Shown here one piece after another: positions 11,752-24,065 of a stretch of DNA of 64,000 nt (its first letter is position 1; every line of letters begins with the position of its first letter). The notes beneath the pieces are model-generated. The model was not told the DNA's origin, made no database searches, and saw only the letters and a list, made by a program, of their open reading frames with translations. The DNA is taken from the NCBI RefSeq assembly GCF_019649055.1, contig NW_026570330.1:310001-374000 (forward strand), read 5' to 3'. The translations under genes and the position numbers were made by a program. This DNA is from Paramacrobiotus metropolitanus. Taxonomy: Eukaryota; Tardigrada; Eutardigrada; Parachela; Macrobiotidae.

Positions 11752-12137
11752 ATGGAGAAACATTCTACAAAAGCCCCACGTAAAAGGGGGCGAATTTGGG
11801 AATTGCGCGCCATCCGGCGCTTACAGATCGCCGCACAAAACTCAACTCCACCGGTCAGTGCGCGAAATAACCTCTGCAATGTACGGAGGTGGTACTAGAT
11901 CTGAATCATCTGCATTGGGACTACTACAGGTAATACCTACAGAGTTAGCACTTAGCAGTATCTGTACATGCTTACCTGCCGTTAAATATTTAAGTTAATA
12001 ATAAATTGCTGCAGGAGGCATCAGAATTCTTTGTTACAGATTTATTTGAAAGTGTCAATCTATTGGCAGTTTATGGCCAAAACGTTACTGTGATGCCCCT
12101 TGACATGACGGTAGCTTTGGAACGTATGCCTTTCTAG
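11752..12137 (+). pseudogene. centromeric histone H3 (CenH3)-like gene, frameshifted
   Basis: The start ATG leads into KAPRKRGRIWELRAIRRLQ, which aligns with the H3 stretch before helix 1. Another frame then reads KTQLHRSVREITSAMYGGG and SALGLLQ. A GTAATA donor at 11930 and GCTGCAG acceptor at 12014 join this in phase to EASEFFVTDLFESVNLLAVY and VTVMPLDMTVALERM, ending in TAG. The order matches the H3 fold: alpha-1, loop 1, alpha-2 (GALQEASE in H3), alpha-3. Loop 1 is one residue longer than canonical H3, as in CENP-A-type proteins. About 14 bases are missing between RRLQ and the helix, which breaks the frame, so a nonfunctional copy is likely unless this is a sequencing error. A second copy lies at 25418-25830. 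Confidence 0.65.
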
Positions 12138-13790
12138 GCAAATCTTATTTATATTCGGCACAGCTTGCGATGATTAGTGTATATAATCATCACAATAGCA
12201 ATACTGTAAATGCGTTCCCGGCTGTGACAGTCCCCTGCACAGTTTGACAAGTTTGCCGTGAACAACCAAGAGGAATTCTGGAAGGCAGCAGGACAGACGT
12301 TGTACTTATTGACGCACTTGTTCGGAATCTCAAAGTGAGTCCGTTTCTGCCTGATATTATGTGTATTGTGCGAGAAGCGCCGCCGGAGCTGGACGAGCCA
12401 GCAGAGGAACTCGATCTTAGCTTCCCACTTTCAAGTAGGGCGATGTGCTGCTATAGTTGGCGTAATTTGTTTCAGTGTTTTCTGATACTGTAATTATAGG
12501 AGCGATCAATACCAAAGAGAAAACTTATAGCCTATAGCGACCCAAGTACGTAAATATAATTGTAATTTGCAAGCGCTTGGACATTCCGTAAGAGGTGTAA
12601 GTTTTTTAAGCAATAAGAAAACCAGCCAATATTTCCAGTTATCAGCGGGAATAATATGGATTCCGGCAAAACCAATAAAAATGAATGAAAACTGGCCTGT
12701 CAGGTGGTCATAGATGTGACTTTCCAGCATTATTCGTATGGGCCAGCCAACCATGTACTTGTAGATTTCATTCGGGTTCCGCTACAACAATGCTACTGTA
12801 TTTTTGGCTTAGAAATTGATCATATAAACCCAAAGAATATGCTTACGTTTGCGCTACAGATGCAATACTACCGTATCTATCAGAAATTCAAAACGGATAG
12901 AAATACATTTTTGTGCCGTAATAGGACTAATATAACGGTGTCTCATCGTGAGGGGACCTTTTTTCATGTGCCGACAAAGAAGTAAGAAATTCAATTTAAG
13001 AACATATGTGCTGCAAATTACAAAAGAAAGTCAAGTTTGTAAATAACCGAGAAAAACGAACGACATTAAAGCAACTGCCTTTTTACTCCGGAGGCTCGCC
13101 ATAATAGCCTATCAGTACAACACCAAAGGATCAGAATGGTAGAAAAGCTTAAATTCAGTCTTTTACATTTGCAACGAGCCTATGAGTACGTTAGAACGTT
13201 ACAGTCACATGTACTTACATATGCAGACTGTACAGATACTAACACTTACAATTTATTAGAGTTACTTACTTGCGTGATTCACATTTTCTAAAACATTCTT
13301 GGGAGAGATCACCACAGGCGGCGGCACACCAACTCACCGTTAAGTTGTCAACCGTCAAAACTCAAAAATTCAGGTAATAAAGAGAAATAAATTTATTTAT
13401 GGCCGTCAATATGGAGCCCGACATCATGCTAAGATCCCCAACCTTAGCGTGATTTTTGCAACGACAGATTTAATAATATTCTGGATATGGTTCAACCGTT
13501 CAAGACTTCAAGGTACATAAATCTAAATAGATGCAAATGATCCGATACAACGTCAGAATACTTGAACGAATAATATGGTTATATCGCCGTTTGGGCGTGA
13601 ATAAGCTATGCCGAATGCTTGAGATCTCAGTCCAAAATTTTCCAGACTGGAAAGTTTACTACAGTACTGGACTCTGTATTTCAGGAAAAACACCCCGCTG
13701 TCGATGAGTAATTTTCCTCTGTCGACGGCTGTTGCCAAAGCGACAACGGTGCCATCATGCCATCACAGTTTCGAAACATGAGTGGTATAC
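12138..13790. other. intergenic; possible exon at 12260-12335
   Basis: The frame near 12258-12335 reads VNNQEEFWKAAGQTLYLLTH and LFGISK before a GTGAGT donor. A second exon-like piece near 12368-12436 reads REAPPELDEPAEELDLSFPL. They could be two exons of a small gene, but no family or ends could be assigned. The rest to 13790 holds nothing recognised. Confidence 0.25.
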
Positions 13791-14293
13791 TGGGCCAGGT
13801 CAATTGCTCTGTGTAAGCCGCGTAAGACGCGTAAGCGGCAGTCGGGTAAAAAAACATGACGTCACGGCGCGTAAGCAGGTAAACGATTTGATTGGTAAAC
13901 CAGAATTCTGGGATGGGTTTTCAGCTTACCCGTGCGTGTAACCGTTGCGCTTCGAAATCGAAGCGCAACCGTTACCCAAACTACGAGTAACTCGTACTCT
14001 CCTGCACAGATGAACAAAATTTTGTTTGTTTGAACCAAAAAGTGCATCCAGCGACCCAGATGCACACTCGTAAACTCAGAATTAACTTTTTGACGTATTA
14101 CCACATTAAAGCATCAAAAATAAAACTTTCGGTTCCACTTCGGTTTTTCAGTTGTTCAATTTCTTTCTTGCCACGGAAGCGTACTCGACTTACGATTGGA
14201 CGATAATTTTTTCGCTGAGTCATGGACAGATTTTTACGCGCTTCTCCGTTACCCGACGCGCAATGGTTACCCAAAAGCAATTGACCTGGCCCA
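13791..14293. mobile_element. 503-bp MITE with perfect 18-bp terminal inverted repeats
   Basis: TGGGCCAGGTCAATTGCT at 13791-13808 is matched exactly by its reverse complement at 14276-14293. The interior is rich in GTAAC/GTTAC words and contains an almost perfect dyad at 13938-13975. No transposase is encoded, so it is non-autonomous. No clear target-site duplication is seen at the borders, so the superfamily is undecided. Confidence 0.75.
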
Positions 14294-16146
14294 CTGTTAT
14301 GGAGGTTTGCACTGTGATTACCTTGTGGTGATGTAAGTGGGTAAAAAGAAAATGCTTAAGAATTAGGAAATAATTGACGAATTCTGAAGATTTACGCTTT
14401 AACAGGAACAGGATGGGCCACAGTTACGTTGGCGCTAGGAAACTGGGATTGGCATTCCTTGTGTCGTGCCCACAAAATCAAAATAGCAAATTTGTATTAT
14501 GCCGATGCTGCACTGTAGTGATATCTGTTGCTGTTTTAATTTTTGTTTTGCTTTATTTTCACTTAATATTACGAATGTACAGATATCTTTCTACAAAACT
14601 TGAGATTTTCAGAACGTAGAGCCTCTTTATGGGCTCCGGTAAGATCTAAATGTAAACGCAGCTAATTTTCATGCATTTTCGACATGGACCTACCGGCTCC
14701 AATCGTTGGGTACAAATCGTATTGGGCAGCGATTCCACCATGTATTGCACGGGGTCGACTGTTAAATGTTCAACAGGTACACGCAACGTACAAAGGAAGT
14801 CGTACACTTTGACACTGTGCCGTACAAAAATTAATATTATGGTTGTGCCGTACTTTACGTTGTTGTGCCGTATAAAATATGGTACAAATATTTGTAATGT
14901 GTAATTACAATCTTTACGATGCAGCCACAATTATGATTGCTAGGAAAATACAAGGATTGTTATTAATTTTATCAAATAAATAATGCCTGTTTTCTTACAA
15001 GTACGCGTATTGTACGAAGCTACAGTAGTAGTAAAACAGCTGCTGGTTCCCAAGGCTCACTTCCAGCTGTACTGGTGAGCATGTACCCCGGCTATGCTCC
15101 AGGGCTAACGCAGGTGATACTCACATTATTAATTAGTGTAGTTACGGTATGTGTAGACTTGCATTATACGTTAACTGCCGGCAGTGTCTGAACGAATCGT
15201 AAAAAAGGCATCCAGCATCTATCGAAAGATGATCGCAGTGTTATACTGTAGTATCAGCATCTATCGAAGTATTATCGAATAATGTATTATACTTATCTTC
15301 TAGCATTTGTATCGAAGAGAGCATTTATATCGAACATGGTGATACTGGCCTAACGCGGATAAATTTTTATAAATCTCGGCCTGTAGCTAGAATATTTACT
15401 AGCCAGCATGATCTGAAATGACACCGGTTAAAACTCAATAATTTCTCTAAGAAAAATCGGCACATTTGAAAATAAATTTTAGATAATTACTGTCTGCAGT
15501 CGTTGCGCGAACTTATGGCATTTTTCTGTACCACGATCTCCTTGATTTTCCCCACCTTTGCTGTTGCTTCTTACTTCTTTAACTTACATACTAGAACATT
15601 GTCGGATGCACTCGTTACTATGAAGTACTAAAATACAGATATTGCATAATACAGCATGTGCCGCACATTATGTGCCGGCGAACCTATCGATCCCTACCCT
15701 AAGCGGCTAAGCCCAATGCGTACTAGTATTTAAACGTTATCGTTTTCCCATTTCTTGCCATACTTCAAGTAGTCTTGAGCGGAACGTTTGACAAAAGCAC
15801 TGACCGCTTTAAAAACGATCATTATCAGGGCGAACCTGTCCCTTAAGTGTGGTGGTGTGCTATTATACACGTGCAAAGTGCAGCTGCTGTTCTAGTAAAA
15901 ACATTATTTTTTTGATACTAATCTGCTGTTTGCAGGCCTTGTAACAGCAGTGCTGCAAAATGCTTTGAGTGTTGCAGCTACGGCCAGTGCCAACACAGTG
16001 CCGCTGTATTCTTATGTCATATTATTGAAAAGGTTCACGAATACTGCGTAGACGCTGCATTGTCAACCACCTTCCGTGCTAATTTTACTTTACCATGGCT
16101 ATTAATAATTATTAAGATTTTGTTTATTTTCTGACCGACTGCAACA
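14294..16146. other. intergenic upstream of the Mesh-like gene
   Basis: No gene is recognised. At 15205-15345 a short motif (AGCAT, then TATCGAA) recurs about four times. At 14820-14880 TGCCGTAC-type words recur. The promoter of the downstream gene must lie here or closer to 16147 but was not identified. Confidence 0.3.
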
Positions 16147-19100
16147 ATGTCGGGCTGGACACTGGTGTCGATTTTTATGTTCACTACAGTGTTATGCGGT
16201 TACGCTCAAGTGTTGCCGGGGGATTCGGTAAATTCAAGGAAGAGCTTGTTTGCCCAAACTCCGAAAGTCTCCAAAGCACCAAGAGATGCACAAAGTAAGA
16301 AAGTTAAGTAATTACACTGGAAAGCTTACATGACTACTCATAAACGATAATCAGCGCACATGCACGATAAGATGAATGCATCGATATCGATACTTGTACA
16401 ACAGAAATCAGCACCTTTTGTTGGCTCACAGTAATACAAATAATATCAGTCATAATATCGGTGATACCATAATGGAAATATTTATAAAATACTGATGGTA
16501 TCTGGCTTTCAGTTGCTGTAACATTTATGCAGACGCAACTTCGCAAAAATAGGCCTATTCTGGTCACTTTGTGCAAACTAATTCTTCATAATGGATAACA
16601 GTTTGTTTTGTAAATACGAGTATGTACGGACTAAGCGGACTAAGCGATCATAAGAGTTTGCTATAAATAAATGTCTAGATATGTGATGTTTTATATAGTC
16701 TATGACCTCGTCCAGGACATCCCTGATTGTCGAGCTGATTAAACAAACAAACAAACAAACAAATGTGAATAAAACAATTAATTTTTAAAACTGTTTGCCT
16801 GGTAGTTTATATTTATCTTTATTGCGATTTTTCCCATGCTAAAAAAATTGTTTTCGCAGAAGGCCCAGCTTACGCTGCGCCCATGGGAGGTGGTGTGCTC
16901 GGCGGTGAAATGGTCAACGTAACTGTGCCCTGCTCCGATCCGAGCCAGGTCCGCTGCAAATTCGGCCGGCATGAAACGGCGGGCTTTTGCATAGACCACG
17001 ACAAAGCGAAATGTCAAGCGCCGATGACGCTGGAAAGCGGTTGGCTGCCCTTTGCTGTTAGCGTTGACGGAGTTCACACCTACAATACCTCCGGGGAGTT
17101 CTTTGTCGGTAGGCAGATAAATGCTGCAGCCAGTTGAATTCCACACAGCACTTGTAGAAGTACAGATAGTGATAGTACGGTACTAGGTAGTATCCAACAT
17201 GAAAAACGTGTAATAGAACTGCATATTCTTTGTCAGCACCGCATGGACAAAGTGTGGCTAGGGTTAATTTGCGTAACCTCGATGACTGGTACTCGGAAAA
17301 TCCTCTCAAACAGCTCAAGCTCACTGTAGAATGGAAGCCTCGGGAAATGACCTGGACGGACCGCATACAAATCGATATCGGTACGAATATAACCAAGTCA
17401 TTCTCGAAGTTGCTTCGTGTTCTTACTGGTTTTCACGTGAAAAAGACTTGTGTCAAATTGATCACTGACTCTAATAACGTGTGACCAATGTAAGGAAAAG
17501 GTTATCTCGATCATCCTTAACGGATTTCGTTGTGCTACCATCGTGAACACGTCGACTTGTATCAAGACAATTTTTAGTCAGCTAGTGTAATGGTCCGTAG
17601 GTCCGATGCAAACGGATTAATATCCTAACTTATAAATGTGACTATACACTATTTGTGTCCTGTATCTTTGTCCAGGTCTTTGGGGATATCAGGAAGAGGC
17701 TGACCGTTCAGTGATACAGTTCATTGCCAATATCGCCCTCAACCTCCCCAAAGAAGATGGGCAATACAGTTTCTATCCTCATCATTTGGTAGTTCAGCGG
17801 CCGACGGCAAAATTTACACAGGGATTTATCCGCATAAGCGCTTCCAACGCTTTGGGAAAGACATCGCACGAATATCCGTTAGTGTATCCGAACATAACTT
17901 GCGTTAACCGCTTCCGAATTCAAACAAAATCTTAAAAAAATAACTCTTTAAGTCAATTCATGCTGTGGAAATAATAGGCACCTTTGGTCGGAAATGATTC
18001 CTTTGGCATGGTACTTCCATAAACAATGGCGCCAGGATTTCGGTGACGACTACGCTGGGCAGTTCTGCCGGGATTGGTATTACAGCGATCGCGCATTGCC
18101 GGAGTTCATCAGTTCGCTCGAGGTACGTTTAGCACAGTGGTATCCGAGCATGATATCAGTCTAAAATCAATATATACTACAGCCCTGTCCTTGCACCATG
18201 GAACAAGCCAAAGCGGATAAAGGTCGCTTCACACTGGATGTGGAGTGCGACTCTGATCGCGTTAGTGCCTGCAATTTCCATAAAGGTGCCATTCACTGCG
18301 TCTACGGACGAGTGCAGCCGTCCACCGGAGCCGGACAGGAGTGCTGTTATGATGGCGCTAATGGACGACTACTGATTAACAATAAATGGCGCGGTTCACC
18401 GAATCGTGTGCATCCATACGGTGCCCCAACCGACTGGAAATCCCCAAAAGTAATTAAGCCTCCTGCTGATGTACTCTACGCATAATTCTATAAGTTGGTA
18501 ACTTACAGCCGTTCGGAACACAATAAAGACGAAGCATAGATACAGGAACACTGGAAAAAATATAAATCCCCTTTTTATAGGTACCGTCCCTGTCCAACTG
18601 GTTGCACGACAAAATGCCCTGGCTTCTGTGCTGCCAATGGTCAGACAATTGCGATTATTACTCACAGTATCGGCTTGTATCGCAAGACTGCGGTGGCTAC
18701 AAAAATCCCGGAGCCGGTAAGCGTTGGCACGATCACGCCTGCCACTTAAATAATGTTAGGCACTACTGCAGCAATTATTTATGGCGCTGCTCACGTCATT
18801 ACATTCGACAAAGTTCAGTACACTTTTCCTGGACTGGGCGATTACATACTCCTACAGTCCGATTTGCCACACTTCGCCATCAACGTACAAGTCCGTCTGC
18901 AGAAACTGCCGAATGAACACTGTAAGAAAGTTTGCTTTTGAAGAATGTTTTTCTGTATTGTTAACGGATTCTTGTTGCAGTTGGAAACACCAGTTCGACG
19001 TTTGCCAAAGCTGTTGTTATGCAAGAAGACGGTTCCGACATTGTGGAAATACGAGCAAATGAAAACAAACATGAAAAATATCGGCATCCCAATCTCCCTG

Positions 19101-20168
19101 TTTTTGTTAACGGTCAGCCTGGCTACTTCAACCAATCGTGGCTCAAGATGCAGCAATTTAAAGGTCAGACTAGACTCAACAAATATCCAGTACTTATTAA
19201 CGAGGAATGACTTTTGCCTTCCAGGCGTATGGATTCATGACATCGAATACGCTCCTCAACGTTCTAACCTCGTTGTGCGCTTTCTGTCCGGAATCGCTGT
19301 CGAGGTCCACGGAAGACAGGGTCGACTCCATGTTACGGCATACGTGCCTCCCGAAATTAAGGTATGTGAATAGCTTTGTTTAATATATATATATATATTT
19401 TTTGATACGTCGGAGTATTTTTTCTTTTATTTTCGAACGATTTCATCAAAACGCGTTGTAACTTGTTATAGAATCATACATACGGCTTGTTTGGCAAGTG
19501 GAATGGTATTCCGAAAGATGATCTAACAACGACCAATGGAATCGAAGTATCCACGACAGCCAGCACAAGATCCATATATTCTGATTTCGCTCGAACTTGT
19601 GAGAGCGTACCAGACCGTATAACTCTTTGCTTTATACATTGTGATATTTTCTCGAAGGGCAAGTCAAAGATAACTCTGATACCGAAGAGCCTGAATCTTC
19701 GTTCCGAGCTAACAGTGACCATAAAGCTGATGTCACTCAACGCGCCGATGACTGGGTTCCTGTATTCGAAGTACCAGAACATCCTCCACGGAACTCCACA
19801 CATGACGCATGTAAGCATCACCTTTCGAAAACATGCATCCTCAAATACGGTTTTCAACTGATAACAGGCAAGAAGCAGACGAAATGTGCGGTCTACGAGA
19901 CGGAGAGGACAGGGATTGCCGCTGCGACTATCTGATCACCGGAGACCGTGAGATCGCCCACGCCACTCTAATTGCAAAGCTGGAATTCCTAGTTATGAGA
20001 AGCAGAGGATTGCGTCCGGCGCAGGCTTGGGACTTGGGAGTAGTAATATTCACGCCGCCGAATGAGGCCAGTGAAAATTGTCGCAGTGCAAATGGTGATG
20101 CCATGTCTGAAGCTAGCACAGTCGTTGTGGTTAGCACACTCTTTGTCGCTTTAGCACACTCGTTGTAG
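16147..20168 (+). CDS. Mesh/SUSD2-like secreted AMOP-VWD protein
   Basis: Thirteen exons: 16147-16294, 16860-17108, 17237-17380, 17676-17877, 17978-18122, 18183-18449, 18581-18716, 18772-18921, 18981-19163, 19225-19361, 19472-19598, 19658-19810 and 19879-20168. They give 776 residues; the acceptors at 18772 and 19879 are the least certain. The start gives a signal peptide (MSGWTLVSIFMFTTVLCGYA). Exons 2-5 hold the extracellular segment found before AMOP in Mesh (IDIGLWGYQEE, MIPLAWYFHKQW). Exons 6-7 are an AMOP domain (CPCTMEQAKADKGRF, GAGQECCYDGANG, then CCQWSDNCDYY). Exons 8-11 are VWD (ITFDKVQYTFPGLGDYILLQ, GLFGKWNGIPKDDL). Insect Mesh organises smooth septate junctions and also has NIDO, sushi and a membrane helix; none is visible here. 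The end (NGDAMSEASTVVVVSTLFVA, LAHSL) looks like a GPI-anchor signal. Confidence 0.8.
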
Positions 20169-22200
20169 GTAACAATGAATTGTCGACAGAACTACCCGAA
20201 TAGCAATCACAAAAAACGGCTGTGTTATGTTTTTAATAGTTGCATGATGTAGCGTATACGAAGTGTATTGGCTAGCTATAACCGATTATGAATTTCATAA
20301 TAGTACTCGTGGTTAATTGTCAACTGCGCGAGTTCGTCGATAAATCATAATAACAGCTAAATAAATATGGACGGCCAACGGCCAGTTTCAAGTTAGTTGT
20401 ATGGTATACAAGTAACGGCAAAAATCCCGAACTACCAACGCACAGTCTATTTAAATTCCCTATAGGATTTAATACTTTACTTAACGGACAAAGCTTTCCA
20501 AATGGATACTGCGAGGCCGTAGAGAGACGGCTAACGGCACAGATAAAACCCTAAAACAGTAGTAAAGAAACTGGACTGTTCCGGTTGGAAATGTGGGTTT
20601 AACTTGTCTCGTTTTGTGGTTTTAGAGTATAGGTTTTAAGCATATCACCGTGCTAAGTTGTGCTACATTTGTTTTCCGCGTCCATTTTTGAAGTAATTAC
20701 TAAAAGATAAATAAATAAATCACGCGCACATTCATTAGACAAAACAGCAAATTTCAGTCAGTTTAGATCGCTCTTCGTTTGCATTAATGCCACGGGCCCA
20801 CGTTGAATCTGCGTGCTTAATCGAGATTTGCAAAAACTTCCTTATCGATAATTTCCAGTTACAGACTGCAAGTCTGCAACGTCTGTGTGAGTTGGTGTGT
20901 GTAAATTGTAACCGTCGTGAAGCAGTGTTTGGAATTGTAATGGTCGTACTTTGTTACAGTTAATACTTATCAGGCGAATAATATTATGGGACGTGCAGTC
21001 ACGTATGTATACAGCTGCGTTTACCGGTAAACAATTTTATGGAATTGTTGTTGTTACATAACTGAATCATATAATATAATTATATGCTTTCCCCTATGGT
21101 CGTATAGCTATGGTCATGTGTGTTTACCTTATGGTCATAGTCCATGTTTTTGCCCTTCTCATGCCCTTGTTAGCCAGATGTACTTATAATGAGCGATTGT
21201 CTGATAATAGGTCGATTCCCTTGGTGTCCAATTATTTCCGGCTTGGGTCGTTATTTAAGCCTATGTTTACTTGTTATTTGTTGGTTCTCAGCTGAGTAAC
21301 ATTAAAGTGACTAAAACTCGATATTCATTATTCATTGTGTGTTACGGAGTGTAAGCGTATCATTGCGAACTATCTTCACGTAGTTATCTTTGTGTGTATG
21401 CTTATATGAGTTATTTCTCAACATTCTGCTGAAGTGTCTTAAAGCGATTCAGCATCTGTCGACTGTCGTGAGCGTGTACAGTAAAGATCATTAATGGGAT
21501 TTTTCCCAAGAATACGAAACTAGCAGATGCAGCTGTGGATTTCAATTTTCCAGACATCACTTCCGTTGGCTCCGTCAAAAGCGTTCTTAGCATAACGCTA
21601 CTAACCACCCCAGCACTGCAGCTGAAAAATAATCTCTGATTTTGCTATGCTGATGGCCGCTGCTATAAATGGAATTTAAGGGCGAACCTGTCTGTCTGGT
21701 CTTTGAACGCCGTTATTTCGAAGGATAAGAAAATGAAGGTGTGTTTAAAACTTAAGCACTGGAAGAAGTCATATAGCTGTGCAGTGGGCACAAATCTGCT
21801 TACATATTCGACGGAACAAAATTATTATGAATACATCGCTAACGTAAAACTCTGCAGCGTGTTGGCAATGTTCTACAGGAACCGTTGAGAAAATAAGATC
21901 TATCTATTCAGATTCTGATGATAGAATCTCGAAATTTTGAAGTTGTTACTTGTACAGAGTACTTGCTGACTTGCTGGTACTTGTTGCATAATGATGTTGG
22001 AATCAGCGACGAAGCTGTATGGCAGCCCGGCATAAACAAGTTTATAGTTCAGGGGAGTGTCACCGTGAGTAAATGAATGAATAAAATAATAAATAAGGTT
22101 TGGAAAACATAAATTAATAAACTAATAAAAAATCGACTTTCCTTGTTATGTCCATGCAGTTTTTCACTCGGCCTATATTTTGACACGGCTGTTATCATGT
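20169..22200. other. intergenic, nothing recognised
   Basis: About 2 kb without a supportable gene. Short ORFs (for example minus strand 21411-21608) show no family features. No transposon ends were seen. Confidence 0.3.
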
Positions 22201-22240
22201 CGACATTCCGCTTGCTGGGTACCCTAATCCCTCGGGAAGC

Positions 22241-22750
22241 AGTAATGCTGGGTGGCGAAATAGTCAACGTAACTGCATCCGATCATGGTTCGCTGCAAAT
22301 TCGGTCGATGTTTCTTTAAGGCTGTGTAAAATTAACGTTCGAAATTAATAAATACTATAGTTTTAATAAATATTCTACACGAAGGCATATCTATCCATAT
22401 CCCGGAGGACGATTATCACCATAATTTTGTTACACTTCACCAGACTTTTGTTACAGTTCGTATTGCGGTCAGCGAAGCATATGGCTACCTGGAGATCGTG
22501 ACGAACGTAACTCCGGAAATGCAGGTGCAGTTTGTATAATATTTACGTTTCGGTGTAGTTGAATGTTCATATTCTGGCAAAGAATTCGAAGCATCTAACG
22601 CTCTGAATTCCGTATCGTTGCTTGGAATTGCGTGCCAGCTACACAGCGTTGTTACAGAATCATTCATACGGTCTGTTTGGAAAGTGGAATGGTATTGCGG
22701 AAGATGATCTCACAACGTCCAACGGAATCGAAATACACAAGATGGAATGA
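22241..22750 (+). pseudogene. decayed partial copy of the Mesh-like gene
   Basis: Three blocks match exons of 16147-20168 in order. 22241-22310 resembles exon 2 (GGCGAAATAGTCAACGTAACT, CGCTGCAAATTCGG). About 22460-22528 resembles exon 10, ending VTPEMQ before GTGCAG. 22656-22740 resembles exon 11 with its acceptor (NHSYGLFGKWNGIAEDDLTT). Exons 3-9 and 12-13 are absent and frames are broken. It is a nonprocessed duplicate, since intron-border sequence is kept, that has lost its middle and is very unlikely to be expressed as a Mesh-like protein. Confidence 0.75.
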
Positions 22751-22763
22751 CCTGACTGGGTTA

Positions 22764-23101
22764 GTTCGACTACAAGAGTTTCGATAATCGAATCGATTAT
22801 CGAATCTGTTGTAGTCGAACGTGTTGTACACCACCCCCACGGGATCCAGTAAACAGAGATGGCTCAACAGCTGAAGGAGAAATTCTGACTTCACTGCCTC
22901 TAAACAGTGGCGTACGACCGCAACGGCAATAAATCGCTACAATAACGACGTAAATCTGAAGTTCTACGAAGATCTTCATAAAACTTCAGATTTACGTAGT
23001 AATTGTGGATAAAGTCGACTTTATTAAAGACACTAAGGACCCCACTCTCCGAGCATATTCCTTAAGGAAGCACCCACGACTGCTTTCTTGGTGCTCGGAG
23101 A
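22764..23101. repeat. cluster of three perfect or near-perfect hairpins
   Basis: 22764-22820: GTTCGACTACAA pairs with TTGTAGTCGAAC, enclosing a second perfect pair TTCGATAATCG/CGATTATCGAA. 22948-22997: ACGTAAATCTGAAGT pairs with ACTTCAGATTTACGT. 23046-23101: TCTCCGAGCA pairs with TGCTCGGAGA, with further pairing inside. They follow directly on the Mesh-like pseudogene. Confidence 0.75.
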
Positions 23102-24065
23102 ACCCGATCCAACGTCATCACCGGGACAGCAACATGGCTAGTACTGTTATTAAAAATTCGGTAGAACAGTCTCGTTTGCTGCTGATTAGGTATCTGGGTA
23201 AAAGACGAGTCACATCAGTTAAATATCTCTGATAAATGGCATTACGACACAACGGCATTCTGTTCTGCATAAATTGCGCTAGTTTACCGAAAGTTTGTGA
23301 CATAACGTAAGCTAGAGAATGCCACGTTCAGATTAGTAAATCTGAATTCCTATCTTTAACTGGTTTTTCTAGATTTGCTAATAGCCGCATGGTAAAGAAA
23401 ACTTACTACAGTTGTATTTTTGGGCTGTCTCTGTCGCCTTTATAGAAAATGAAATTTATTGATTCTGAATTTGAAGGGCAAGGCTACTTGTACGATATAA
23501 TTAGCAAAAGAGATTTTTAAACTGCACGGAAGCTGATTATGGCTACGCGTTGCTGGACAGAACGTTGCAAGCGTATACTCCAGCGTCCTGCTATAAAATA
23601 CGAAAAGGACATGAACATCATGAACAAGTATGTAATTTATAAATTTACCGTAGATCTTTGGATCTGTCGGTTTTAGTCGACCGAAACTAGGACCGGTGGA
23701 TGGCGGACGATCAATAAAATCTCAGCCACCTCTCGGCCGAATACCGGCAGAAAGACGGTTGCGGTTTCACTGAATGTCCATCATCTGTTCTTCCACCTTT
23801 CGGCCTTCTACAACCGCTGACCAGCAGATTTCCGGTATGAGAGACAGCCGGATACGCTCGCCTCTTTGGCAACGTAACCATTTACCAAAACACAACAATA
23901 TGTACATGTACAGTACATACGCCATATGCTACCCGATGTCACAACTTCTAAACTTGTGTGTGCTCGAAGAAACATGGCACCGTTGGCCGATGAGAGCCAT
24001 TGAGAGGGTAGTGACAATGCCACCTTCTACGGTGTAGCGATGCTGTTTAAACGGCTATCAGCATC
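23102..24065. other. intergenic, nothing recognised
   Basis: No gene is supported. A small dyad TCAGATT/AATCTGA lies near 23329-23345. Confidence 0.3.

Noticed and set aside
19385-19400. TA dinucleotide run as a regulatory element
   Set aside because: It is a short simple repeat inside an intron of the Mesh-like gene with no further support.
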